64,000 bases of DNA from Fredinandcohnia onubensis. GTDB taxonomy: Bacteria > Bacillota > Bacilli > Bacillales > Bacillaceae_L. This document shows positions 44,267-51,612 of this stretch, piece after piece. A program made the position numbers and the translations under genes. The stretch spans positions 124,001 through 188,000 of the forward strand of contig NZ_NSEB01000010.1 in NCBI RefSeq assembly GCF_002734215.1, given 5' to 3'. Each line of letters opens with the position of its first letter. Position 1 is the stretch's first letter. The notes under the pieces are model-generated. The model made no database searches and was not told where the DNA came from. It worked only from the letters and a program-made list of their open reading frames with translations.

Positions 44267-45769
44267 ATGAACAAATTGATGGAGAAGTTGCAGGGTTTTT
44301 TGCCTGTAAGAGCGTATGATCAAGTTTCGGAGGATGAAGACGAAATTTTTGATATTTATGATACAAGTACAGATGAAGTTATCGGAAGCTATTCACTGAA
44401 TGAAAAGGGAGAGTTAGTGAGCTATTCGTTAGTGGATGATGCACCTGAGGGAACGCTCAAGAAAGAAGAATTAACGGAGATTGCGAAAAAATTCGTTGAC
44501 ACCTTTTTCCCAGGGCAGCAAGAATACGAGTTTTCGGGAATCCTAGATTTAGATAATCCCTACATGGTGACGTATGAAAAAAGAGATGAGAAGTATGGTT
44601 TGTTTATACATAGCACTGGTTTTTCAATAACGATTTCGACTTCAGGTCAAATCATGAGTTTTTACAGTACAGATGAAGACTATGAGATTCTTTATTCTGA
44701 TATCGTTGTCTCTGAAGAGAAAGCTTTGGAAACATACATCGAAGGTCTAGACCTCGAGTTGAATATTCAACAATTTGATCATGAAGTTTATAAAAATGGA
44801 GATAACAATTACCACCTATCTTACAGTGTGATTGAGCAGATTATGGAAATCCCTGTTGACGGATCAGATTCTCCAAGTATAAGAGAAGAGTATCCAACAG
44901 ATTTGACCATAGTAAAACGAGAGTCCCCTGTTCAGGATGTATATGAACTTGTCAGTCTAACAACTGATTATACACTTTTAGATAAGCAGGTAGAGGGTGG
45001 GAAACTTGTTGAAGTTTGGTCCAAGCAAGACTCTGTAGATTCGTATTCTTTTGATATGGAAGAAGAGTCCAATCATGTGATAAGGTTTTGTTTTGATGAG
45101 AAAACAGGGTGCCTTTTACACGTTAAAAATGGAGAAGAACATGATAATAGTGGGGAAGAAATTGGCTTAGAGAATGCGCAAGAGCGGGCAATGAGTTTGT
45201 TGTTTAAACAGTTTCCTGATGCTCATGAACGATTTAGAATCGAAGTCTTTGAAACGGAAAACGATGAATTCGAAGATGTATTTGAGGAAGATATTGAAGG
45301 GTTTGAGGGAGAAGAAATTGAGCTTGAAGAAGATTTAAATGAAGCCGAAATGTTTGATGAAGAGTTCGAGGATTGGGAAGAGGAATACATAGAAGTTGAG
45401 GAAACCTACACCTTCTATGTTCATTTATTCCATCAAGGTCTGCGAGTTAATAACCATGTGACAGTAATCCAGGTTGGTAGATATACAGGAAAAATAACTC
45501 ATTTCAACTTGGACGTACCATCCCTTAAAATATATAGTAATCTATCGATCAAACCCGATATTTCAGTTGATGAGGCAAAAGACATCTATAAAAAACATTT
45601 GAAAATGGAACGAATGTTTATCCGTGAGTATGATGAAGACGGGAAGTCCATTTACACCCTTGCTTATGTAGCAGATTTTCCAGATACAGTTGGTCACGTC
45701 CGTGCAATTGACGCAACCAGTGGGGAAGCGATGTATGTGGATGTTGGTGACGCGACGTTTATTAAGTGA
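44267..45769 (+). CDS. YcdB/YcdC-domain protein
   Basis: A 500-residue protein with repeated YcdB/YcdC-type blocks: SYSLNEKGELVSYSL, ITEIAKKFVDTFFPGQ-like (LTEIAKKFVDTFFPGQQEYEF), GFSITISTSGQIMSFY, then in the second half LENAQERAMSLLFKQFPD, QGLRVNNHVTVIQVGRYTGKITHFNL and SVDEAKDIYKKHL. Between them is a very acidic stretch (residues about 345-385). No signal peptide is visible, so it appears cytoplasmic, unlike many family members. ATG 44267 is 4 nt after GGAGGGG. It is separated from copZ by a terminator; a link with copper is only positional. Confidence 0.75.
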   Translation: MNKLMEKLQGFLPVRAYDQVSEDEDEIFDIYDTSTDEVIGSYSLNEKGELVSYSLVDDAPEGTLKKEELTEIAKKFVDTFFPGQQEYEFSGILDLDNPYMVTYEKRDEKYGLFIHSTGFSITISTSGQIMSFYSTDEDYEILYSDIVVSEEKALETYIEGLDLELNIQQFDHEVYKNGDNNYHLSYSVIEQIMEIPVDGSDSPSIREEYPTDLTIVKRESPVQDVYELVSLTTDYTLLDKQVEGGKLVEVWSKQDSVDSYSFDMEEESNHVIRFCFDEKTGCLLHVKNGEEHDNSGEEIGLENAQERAMSLLFKQFPDAHERFRIEVFETENDEFEDVFEEDIEGFEGEEIELEEDLNEAEMFDEEFEDWEEEYIEVEETYTFYVHLFHQGLRVNNHVTVIQVGRYTGKITHFNLDVPSLKIYSNLSIKPDISVDEAKDIYKKHLKMERMFIREYDEDGKSIYTLAYVADFPDTVGHVRAIDATSGEAMYVDVGDATFIK

Positions 45770-45826
45770 TTTTTGTTAAGCAGTCTCTAGGGTTGCTTTT
45801 TTGGTTTATTCAGGTGTTAAAATCAG

Positions 45827-45856
45827 TTTACATACATTAGGGGGGTATAGTAAAAT
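45827..45856 (+). promoter_or_regulatory. Third promoter with a CsoR-type box, upstream of the siroheme reductase-like gene
   Basis: TTTACA (45827-45832), 18-nt spacer with ATTAGGGGGGTATAG, TAAAAT (45851-45856). The core TAGGGGGGTAT is identical to the csoR promoter box. A further GC-rich palindrome-like TACCTACCGGGTGTA lies at 45894-45908, nearer the gene. Confidence 0.75.
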
Positions 45857-45926
45857 ATGAATATAAATAGTCTATAAATTTAGAGTGATATATACCTACC
45901 GGGTGTATTAAAATAGGGGTGTGTTT

Positions 45927-46547
45927 ATGATGGGTGACGATGTGAAAAAAATAAAGATTGCCATAAATGGAGGCATTGGATTTGGTGCAAAGTTGAATGC
46001 AAAGCAACTTGTGGCCATTTCTAAATATATGAATGAAGATGAGGAGCTTGAGTTGACGACATTCCAGCAACTCTACATCGAAATTCCTGAAGATCAAAAG
46101 GAAGATATCATTGAAGAATTTGAGCGGGTAGGATTAGCTTGTTATCCAGTTGGAAATTTCGTTAAGAGTTTAAGAACGTGCAATTTTTGCAAAGGGGAAG
46201 AAGAAGAGGGCATGCCGGTTGCAAAAGAGGTTAATCGCCGTATTGCTGGGAAGCCAGTACCATTTACGCTTAAAGTGGCATATACGGGTTGTCCGGTTGG
46301 CTGCGGTGAGCCGTTGGTTAACGATATCGGGATTATGAAAATGAGAGACCACTATGATTTATATGTTGGTGGGAAAGCAAAAGGAAAGGATGCTGAGGTA
46401 GGTACCTTATTGCAGGAGAACCTCACACCAGACGAGCTCTATGATTCTATCGAAAAAATCATTTCTACATATGCAGAACAGGGGAAAAAGCGGGAGCAAT
46501 TTTATAAATTTGTTAAGCGAATAGGGATAGACCAACTCATTAGCTAA
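45927..46547 (+). CDS. Small siroheme/[4Fe-4S] nitrite/sulfite reductase-like protein
   Basis: A 206-residue protein with one ferredoxin-like half-domain (KIKIAINGGIGFGAKLNAKQLVAISKYMNEDEELELTTFQQLYIEIPED) and a siroheme/Fe-S domain with four cysteines, C85 and C88 (TCNFC) and C122 and C126 (TGCPVGCGE). The size and layout resemble the small, low-spin assimilatory-like sulfite reductases (alSiR/P590, about 218 residues) rather than full-size NirA/CysI. The first pair is CxxC, unlike the usual Cx5C. ATG 45927 follows AGGGGTGTG. A CsoR-type promoter precedes it. Substrate unproven. Confidence 0.75.
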   Translation: MMGDDVKKIKIAINGGIGFGAKLNAKQLVAISKYMNEDEELELTTFQQLYIEIPEDQKEDIIEEFERVGLACYPVGNFVKSLRTCNFCKGEEEEGMPVAKEVNRRIAGKPVPFTLKVAYTGCPVGCGEPLVNDIGIMKMRDHYDLYVGGKAKGKDAEVGTLLQENLTPDELYDSIEKIISTYAEQGKKREQFYKFVKRIGIDQLIS

Positions 46548-46644
46548 AATAATGGCACAGTGTACCTCTACTAATTAACTGTATAAAAAGAATGTTCTTT
46601 CATTTATACTTGGAATATATTTAGGAAATATGGAAGTGTTGTGA

Positions 46645-47454
46645 ATGAATGATTATTTAATGTCAGATTGTACTCAATGTTTTGGATTATGTTGTGTAGC
46701 CCTACCTTATGGTAAATCATCAGATTTTCCCTTTAATAAAGAAGGTGGAGAGCCATGCCGTAATCTATGCTCAGATAACCGTTGCAATATTCATGAGGGA
46801 TTAAGGAAAAAAGGGTTTCGTGGATGTGTTTCTTATGAATGTTTTGGAGCTGGTCAACATGTCTCACAGACCATCTATAAAGGGCGTGATTGGAGAGACA
46901 ATCCAGAGCGAGCCGGCGAAATGTTTGAGGTTTTTCCCCTTGTTCAACAACTTCATGAAATGCTTTGGTATCTCAACCAAGCTTTAAATTTGAAGGAAAC
47001 TCAGTCATTTCATTTTAGTTTGCAAAACCTGTACAACGAAACGTTACAATTAACGGAGAGTTCTCCTGAAGAAATTTTACAAATTGACATTTTCTCTCAT
47101 CGAAGTAAGGTGAATGAATTTTTGCTGGAAACTAGTGAATTGTACCGAAAAGATTTAACTGGAAAAAAGAAAGAGAAACAAAAAAAGAAGGGTCTCGATT
47201 TCGTAGGAGCCAATCTAAAAGGCGCTGATTTACAGGGGGCTAACTTTCGAGGAACTCTACTAATAGCAGCTAATTTGAGCCATGCTGATTTAAGAAAAGC
47301 TGACTTTATTGGAGCTGACCTTAGGGATGCAGACTTAAGTCATGCGAACCTAACTGATGCTATTTTTCTAACACAATCTCAAATAAGTTCAGCTAGAGGA
47401 AATGTACATACAAAAATACCAAACTTTTTACATAGACCAACTCATTGGCTATAA
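46645..47454 (+). CDS. Pentapeptide-repeat protein with N-terminal cysteine cluster
   Basis: A 269-residue protein in three parts. Residues 1-65 hold about ten cysteines (CTQCFGLCC, CRNLCSDNRC, CVSYEC), a zinc or iron-chelating module of the YkgJ-like kind. A helical middle (residues 85-170) ends in a Lys-rich hinge (KKKEKQKKKG). The C-terminus is a pentapeptide array: LDFVGANLKGADLQGANFRGTLLIAANLSHADLRKADFIGADLRDADLSHANL. Pentapeptide proteins can mimic DNA or bind gyrase; here the function is unknown. ATG 46645 has a weak GGAAGTG site. Confidence 0.8.
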   Translation: MNDYLMSDCTQCFGLCCVALPYGKSSDFPFNKEGGEPCRNLCSDNRCNIHEGLRKKGFRGCVSYECFGAGQHVSQTIYKGRDWRDNPERAGEMFEVFPLVQQLHEMLWYLNQALNLKETQSFHFSLQNLYNETLQLTESSPEEILQIDIFSHRSKVNEFLLETSELYRKDLTGKKKEKQKKKGLDFVGANLKGADLQGANFRGTLLIAANLSHADLRKADFIGADLRDADLSHANLTDAIFLTQSQISSARGNVHTKIPNFLHRPTHWL

Positions 47455-47463
47455 TAAACTTGC

Positions 47464-47485
47464 TTGGGACAGGTAACTGTCCCAT
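47464..47485. repeat. GGGACAGGTCCC-type palindromic element, copy 3 (short)
   Basis: TTGGGACAGGTAACTGTCCCAT is a short palindromic copy between the stop codons of two convergent genes, followed by a T-run on the plus strand, so it could also terminate transcription. Confidence 0.6.
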
Positions 47486-48094
47486 CTATTTTTTTATCAC
47501 TGGTTTCACAACAGAATCAGCCCGATTGTATTTGATTATTTCGAGGAGTTGTTCTGCCATGAATTGCGGACTGTACTTTAACCCGCCATTAATCCATTCA
47601 ACGACCATCCCTAATATTGCATATGCTTGGTAATTTGCGTGAATCTCTCTATCAATTTTAGAATTGGTGAGTGCATCATGCAAGTCAGTTAAGACGAGAT
47701 CCTTTAAGACAGTACAGAACTTATTTTGAAAGCCTGTTAAAGCGTTTGTCTTGACGATATGTGAATAAAAATTTGCGTATTTATAGACATGGTCAAATAT
47801 TTTTACCGCGGACGTAGACAGTTTTTTAATTTCTAAAACTTCAACGCCTTTATATGGTTCACGATAAGATTCAATCAAATCGGAGATCACTTCATCCATA
47901 ATCTCATGCAGAATATCTTCCTTATATTGAAAATGCTTATAAAATGTACCCCGATTTAGATCCGCAACTCGTACAATATCTGATATCGAAATCTCTTTTA
48001 AATCTTTTTCATTCATCAAGGATAGTAAAGCATCTTTCATTGCTCGTTTTGACTTGACAATTCTTCGGTCAAGATAATCATTATTACTAGACAT
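47486..48094 (-). CDS. TetR/AcrR-family transcriptional regulator
   Basis: A 202-residue repressor. The N-terminal TetR helix-turn-helix is clear: RRIVKSKRAMKDALLSLMNEKDLKEISISDIVRVADLNRGTFYKHFQYKEDILHEIMDE. The C-terminal domain (YANFYSHIVKTNALTGFQNKF; HANYQAYAILGMVVEWINGGLKYSPQFMAEQLLEI) fits the TetR C-terminal group often annotated TetR_C_33. ATG 48094 follows GGGAGGATGTTT. It is divergent from an SDR gene, with several palindromes in between that are likely operators. Confidence 0.9.
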   Translation of the reverse strand: MSSNNDYLDRRIVKSKRAMKDALLSLMNEKDLKEISISDIVRVADLNRGTFYKHFQYKEDILHEIMDEVISDLIESYREPYKGVEVLEIKKLSTSAVKIFDHVYKYANFYSHIVKTNALTGFQNKFCTVLKDLVLTDLHDALTNSKIDREIHANYQAYAILGMVVEWINGGLKYSPQFMAEQLLEIIKYNRADSVVKPVIKK

Positions 48095-48105
48095 AAACAT
48101 CCTCC

Positions 48106-48256
48106 CATGTTTAATAAACAAAAATACTAGACAAAATCATCTATTTTTGTTCATTAGTGAACACTTAGTCATGGTTTTGCTGATTGTAAGCGTATTATTC
48201 TTCTTATTATACTATAGGTAGTTGTTGATTAGTGAACAACTGTTTATTAAATTGCA
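48106..48256. promoter_or_regulatory. Candidate TetR operators in the divergent regulator/SDR promoter
   Basis: Three palindromes share TTAGTGAACA-type sequence: TGTTTAATAAACA near 48109-48121, GTTCATTAGTGAAC at 48149-48162, and GTTGTTGATTAGTGAACAAC at 48221-48240, with TGTTTATTAA just after. Repeated near-identical palindromes between a TetR gene and its divergent neighbour are typical of autoregulation; binding is inference. Confidence 0.65.
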
Positions 48257-48281
48257 TTCTATCATATTTGGAGGAATGAAC

Positions 48282-49040
48282 ATGAGACTAGAGAATAAAG
48301 TAGCTGTTGTTACTGGTGCCGCTTCTGGTATGGGAAAAGCAATTGCAATCCTGTACGCAAATGAAGGGGCAAAAGTAGTCGTTTCAGATATTAATATTGA
48401 AGCAGCTAATGCAACTGTTGATGAAATCAAGGCAAATGGCGGAGAAGCTATCGCTGTTATGACCAATGTGGCAAAAGAAGAAGACATTCAACATTTAATT
48501 AATTCTGCTGTAACGAAGTATGGAACAGTAGATATTTTAGTAAATAATGCAGGAATTATGGACAACTTTGAACCAGCTGGGGAAATTGAAGACGAGAAAT
48601 GGGAAAGAATTTTTGCAGTCAATACAACGAGCGTGATGCGCGCAACCCGTAAAGTACTGCCTATCTTTTTAGAGAAAAATGCGGGGGTTATTATCAACGT
48701 AGCTTCTGCAGGCGGACTTCAAGGGGCAAGAGCGGGTGCAGCTTATACAGCTTCTAAGCATGCGGTTGTTGGATTCACGAAAAACACAGGATTCATGTAT
48801 GCGCAAAGTGGGATCCGTTGTAACGCGATCGCACCAGGCGGTGTTGAAACAAATATCAGTGCTTCGATGACTGGTAGAAGTGACTTTGGAATGGGCCGTA
48901 TAATGTCAGGATTGACCCTCAATCCACGTACAGGAAAACCAGAAGAAATCGCTAGTATCGCACTATTCCTTGCCTCAGATGACGCAAGTTTTGTCAATGG
49001 AACTGTTATCACAGGAGATGCTGGTTGGACCGCGTATTAA
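48282..49040 (+). CDS. Short-chain dehydrogenase/reductase (SDR) family oxidoreductase
   Basis: A 252-residue classical SDR. It has the cofactor motif TGAASGMG (residues 12-19), LVNNAGIMD (NNAG), the catalytic S in VASAGGLQGARAGAAYTASKHA with YxxxK, and C-terminal PGGVETNISASMTG and SDDASFVNGTVITGDAGW. ATG 48282 follows TTTGGAGGAA; a longer reading would start at 48222. It is controlled in all likelihood by the divergent TetR gene. The substrate is unknown; the family includes 3-oxoacyl-ACP and alcohol dehydrogenases. Confidence 0.92.
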   Translation: MRLENKVAVVTGAASGMGKAIAILYANEGAKVVVSDINIEAANATVDEIKANGGEAIAVMTNVAKEEDIQHLINSAVTKYGTVDILVNNAGIMDNFEPAGEIEDEKWERIFAVNTTSVMRATRKVLPIFLEKNAGVIINVASAGGLQGARAGAAYTASKHAVVGFTKNTGFMYAQSGIRCNAIAPGGVETNISASMTGRSDFGMGRIMSGLTLNPRTGKPEEIASIALFLASDDASFVNGTVITGDAGWTAY

Positions 49041-49041
49041 G

Positions 49042-49094
49042 ATATGCAAAAAGCTTGGGTCACATATGGTGATCCAAGCTTTTTTGCATATTTT
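49042..49094 (+). terminator. Terminator after the SDR gene
   Basis: ATATGCAAAAAGCTTGG and CCAAGCTTTTTTGCATA pair over about 16 bp, with further pairing of GGTCAC/GTGATCC inside, and a T-run follows. Confidence 0.85.
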
Positions 49095-49139
49095 ATAATT
49101 AACCTTCAAGTTTAGGTCCTAGAGGGATCCTAACAGATA

Positions 49140-49343
49140 TTAAAAGTTTTTCCAACGTATCGAACCATAACCAGTATGAGGGTGTCCTTTGGATTGAACT
49201 TTAAAGTATTCATGTTCTAATTCGGGGAGGGATAATTCAAATAGATGTCTCCCATCCTTTTTATACTGATTACACTCAATTAGTTTCCGAATGATCTCAT
49301 TTTTGCGTTTCTCAATAACATCTTTTAATAAGGCCATAATCAT
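49140..49343 (-). CDS. FbpA-family (Fur-regulated basic protein A-like) small protein
   Basis: A small basic protein (65-67 residues): LLKDVIEKRKNEIIRKLIECNQYKKDGRHLFELSLPELEHEYFKVQSKGHPHTGYGS. The block EKRKNEIIRKLIExxxYKKDGRxLFELSLPELEHEY matches the FbpA family of Bacillus. In B. subtilis FbpA is one of the small basic proteins made under iron limitation that help shut down iron-using proteins together with the RNA FsrA. Two possible ATG starts (49343 and 49337) follow AAGGAGAG at 49346-49353. The C-terminal extension (SKGHPHTGYGSIRWKNF) is longer than in FbpA. A SAM riboswitch, not a clear Fur box, precedes it. Confidence 0.75.
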   Translation of the reverse strand: MIMALLKDVIEKRKNEIIRKLIECNQYKKDGRHLFELSLPELEHEYFKVQSKGHPHTGYGSIRWKNF

Positions 49344-49423
49344 AACTCTCCTTTCGTAATTGGCTTTTTAGAAGACCCAATAACAAGATAAGAAGAGGCA
49401 TTTTTATGATTAGGATAACCTCA
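49344..49423 (-). promoter_or_regulatory. Expression platform of the SAM riboswitch (possible RBS-sequestering switch)
   Basis: On the minus strand the RNA can fold in two exclusive ways. CCTCTTCTTATCTT (rc of 49385-49398) can pair with AAGATAAGTGAGG (rc of 49419-49431), which includes the 3' strand of the aptamer P1. Alternatively CTCTTCTT within it (rc 49390-49397) can pair with the ribosome binding site AAGGAGAG (rc 49346-49353) over 8 bp with one G-U. SAM binding, by holding P1, would free CTCTTCTT to hide the RBS. This logic is inference from pairing. Confidence 0.6.
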
Positions 49424-49523
49424 CTTATCTTTCAAGCTTGTTAGCTTGCAGGATTTAGCACAGTATTCGACGAATCTGTTGCTGAGGTTTCACAGGGCCA
49501 GCCCCTCCACCTCTCTTGATAAG
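49424..49523 (-). ncRNA. SAM riboswitch (S-box, SAM-I class)
   Basis: Read on the minus strand, the 100-nt element has P1 arms CTTATC and GATAAG, then AAGAGAGGTGGAGG, GGCTGGCCCTGTGAAACC, TCAGCAACAG, CTGTGCTAAATCC and TGCAAGC, matching the S-box consensus blocks (GAGGTGGAGGGACTGGCCC, TGAAACC, CGGCAACC, GGTGCTAATTCC) closely. The k-turn and SAM-pocket sequences are present. It lies 80 nt upstream of the FbpA-like gene on the same strand, with no other gene between. Confidence 0.93.
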
Positions 49524-49739
49524 TTTTATTAATTTTATACAACTGAAACACCTTATATACAGTTTAAACTTATTATTCCGATGTGTCTACTTGAATTTAA
49601 AGTGTAATACAAAATGTAATGAATCCGTAACAATGAAAAAAGTAATCATAAACGTTTTTTATTTAAAATTATTAGAGGAAATCCACATTCGTTGTCGAAA
49701 TATAGTATTTGAAAAATAAATAAGGAAGGAAGACCCCGT

Positions 49740-50586
49740 TTGACAAATGATTATAATATTCCCCGAAATCACATGGATATTGGTTTACGATCGCTCGCTG
49801 TTATGTTTAAAGATGAATTTCTTCCTTTTACCGGAATTCAGATTCCAATGGTGAAAGATGTTATTCAGACGAATGTAGCAACAATAGAAATGAAAGACAG
49901 AGGTATGGATCTCAATTTTCTCCTCGAAGATGACACAATTGCCCCATCGAATTCGAATCAGACGCTCTCAATGTCGATGATCTCATCCGATTTGCCCACT
50001 ATGACTTGCAGCTATATAAACAACGCAAACAAAATATCCGCCGTATTATCATTTTCTCTGCCGGAGTCCCTTTTACTACCTTACAAAAACTTTATATTGG
50101 AAGTGTAAAACAAAAACATGAATGCTTGTTCCTTGAACACGACTTTGATGGTGATGAAATTTTTAGTAAAATTAAGGAAATAATTAAAAATGATGAGGTT
50201 TTCTCAAATATTGAAAAGCTACAAGTTATTTTGTTACCAATGATGAAGTCAAAAAGTCTACAACGTCCAAAAGGGCGTATGAACTTACGGATAAATTGCT
50301 GAAATATCACAATGATGATTTAGCATATTATCTCATCGGAGCAATGGTCGCAGTTAATTATAGTGGTATCGAACAAACAGAAAAAGAAAAATTCTTGGAG
50401 GTGCTAGAAATGGCAAAACCATTTGAAGAGTTATATAAAAAATATGAGGAAAAAGGAAAAAGAGAAGAAAAGATATTAATTGCTCAAAAACTAATAATTA
50501 AGGGAATCAAGCCTGAAATTATTTCGGAAGCAACCGGATTATCATTGTCATTGGAGGAAATCGATGAGTTGAGAAGAACTAAATAA
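49740..50586 (+). pseudogene. Rpn-type PD-(D/E)XK nuclease/transposase pseudogene with two frameshifts
   Basis: Three frames in series read as one protein. Frame 1 from TTG 49740: MDIGLRSLAVMFKDEFLPFTGIQIPMVKDVIQTNVATIEMKDRGMDLNFLLEDDTIA. Near 49950 it shifts to frame 2, continuing IEFESDALNVDDLIRFAHYDLQLYKQRKQNIRRIIIFSAGVP. Near 50250, at an A-run, it shifts again to STTSKRAYELTDKLLKYHNDDLAYYLIG and the typical coiled tail KGKREEKILIAQKLIIKGIKPEIISEATGLSLSLEEIDEL. Recombination-promoting nucleases of this family are usually intact at about 270-300 residues. RBS AAGGAAGGAAG precedes the start. No terminal repeats are seen. Probably inactive. Confidence 0.8.
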
Positions 50587-50633
50587 CGAAAACGGGATTT
50601 TTTAAATAATAATTACTAATTAGGAGTGAGACG

Positions 50634-51185
50634 GTGAACCATGACCATGAGATTTTAATAGAATCAAAGACTATAATCAAAGCATTAGCAAATGGATTGA
50701 ACCCACTAACGGGAGAAAAAATTGGTGATGAAAGTTTCCTGCATGACCCCAGTATCATAAGACCTTTATTCTTCCTAACTCAGTACATCGAAAAGCTTCC
50801 TACTTCCCCAATTAAGAAAAAGAAACCTAAATCCTTTAAAATTACCCAAAATGAAAAAAGTCAAATTGTGTTACCGCCCGGTAAAATAGGTGTTAATAAA
50901 TTCGCACATGCTGTTAATGAAGTCTTAGATGAAAATAAAAGCAAAAGGTTAACTGGAGTAGTGATTAATAAAAAATTAAAAGCCTTAGGTATCCTCAGTG
51001 AAGAAACAACGGAAGCCGGGAAGACAAGAACAATCACGAACGATCTATCTGAGGGATATGGAATAGAGTCTGTCACGATGCAATATAACAAGAAAGAATT
51101 TCAACAAGTGGTTTTTAATGATGTTGGTAAGCAGTTTTTGCTTGATAATCTTGAGAAGATTATGGGGATTGAGGGGAAACTTTAA
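50634..51185 (+). CDS. Conserved hypothetical protein, 183 residues
   Basis: Starts at GTG 50634 after AGGAGTGAGAC. The N-terminal part DHEILIESKTIIKALANGLNPLTGEKIGDESFLHDPSIIRPLFFLTQYIEKLP is a pattern (ALANGxNPLTGE, PxIIRxLF) found in many uncharacterised bacterial proteins; a Lys-rich linker follows, then a domain FKITQNEKSQIVLPPGKIGVNKFAHAVNEVL ... GVVINKKLKALGILSEETTEAGKTRTITNDLSEGYGIES that looks like a winged or helical nucleic-acid-binding domain. The family name is not known to me. It has its own terminator. No membrane or signal segment. Confidence 0.75.
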   Translation: MNHDHEILIESKTIIKALANGLNPLTGEKIGDESFLHDPSIIRPLFFLTQYIEKLPTSPIKKKKPKSFKITQNEKSQIVLPPGKIGVNKFAHAVNEVLDENKSKRLTGVVINKKLKALGILSEETTEAGKTRTITNDLSEGYGIESVTMQYNKKEFQQVVFNDVGKQFLLDNLEKIMGIEGKL

Positions 51186-51226
51186 TATTCAGGAGCATTT
51201 CACAAAACGAAAAAAAAGTATCGAAT

Positions 51227-51266
51227 GAGGGGTGTCAATCCAAAAATGGATTGATGCTCTTTTTGT
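51227..51266 (+). terminator. Terminator after the conserved hypothetical gene
   Basis: GAGGGGTGTCAATCC (51227-51241) pairs imperfectly with GGATTGATGCTC (51248-51259), followed by TTTTTG. Confidence 0.7.
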
Positions 51267-51269
51267 TTT

Positions 51270-51445
51270 TGGAAATTAAATACTAAATATGACAGAACTT
51301 TTAGTAGAAAGTGGAAAATGGTACTGCAAAATCATATATGCTAGGGTTTTTGGATATTAGTGGAAAAGGCCATAACATAAACACCATAAATACCAAGACT
51401 TTTGGATATATGTGGAGAATGTCATAACATAAACAGCAAATATGC
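51270..51445. repeat. Degenerate tandem repeat, 49-52 bp period, three or four units
   Basis: The anchor GTGGAAAA (third copy GTGGAGAA) occurs at 51311, 51360 and 51412; each is preceded by GGATATTA-like sequence and the last two are followed by GGCCATAACATAAACA. The 427-base gap 51186-51612 has no supported gene. The unit resembles the array at 20454-20690 in anchor, AT-richness and period. Confidence 0.65.
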
Positions 51446-51565
51446 CAACTTCGTCAAATCGCTTGCAAATCTCGATTTTTTATATTTACTTTTTTGCATC
51501 TATCATTCTGTGGAACTTTTGATTAAAATTGAAAGGTAGATTGATATAGTAAATGGAAATTTTTG

Positions 51566-51596
51566 GTGGGACACGGGACCTGTCCCTCTGACCCAA
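51566..51596. repeat. GGGACAGGTCCC palindromic element, copy 4, next to an RBS
   Basis: TGGGACACGGGACCTGTCCCTCTGACCCA; in reverse it is a close match to copy 1. It ends directly at AGAGGAG, the ribosome binding site of the AEC transporter gene, so it lies in that mRNA's 5' leader. Confidence 0.75.
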
Positions 51597-51612
51597 GAGG
51601 AGTAGTGTTTTT

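Noticed and set aside
49344-49423. Fur box for the FbpA-like gene
   Set aside because: ATGATTAGGATAACC gives only a partial match to the 7-1-7 consensus and lies within the riboswitch expression platform.
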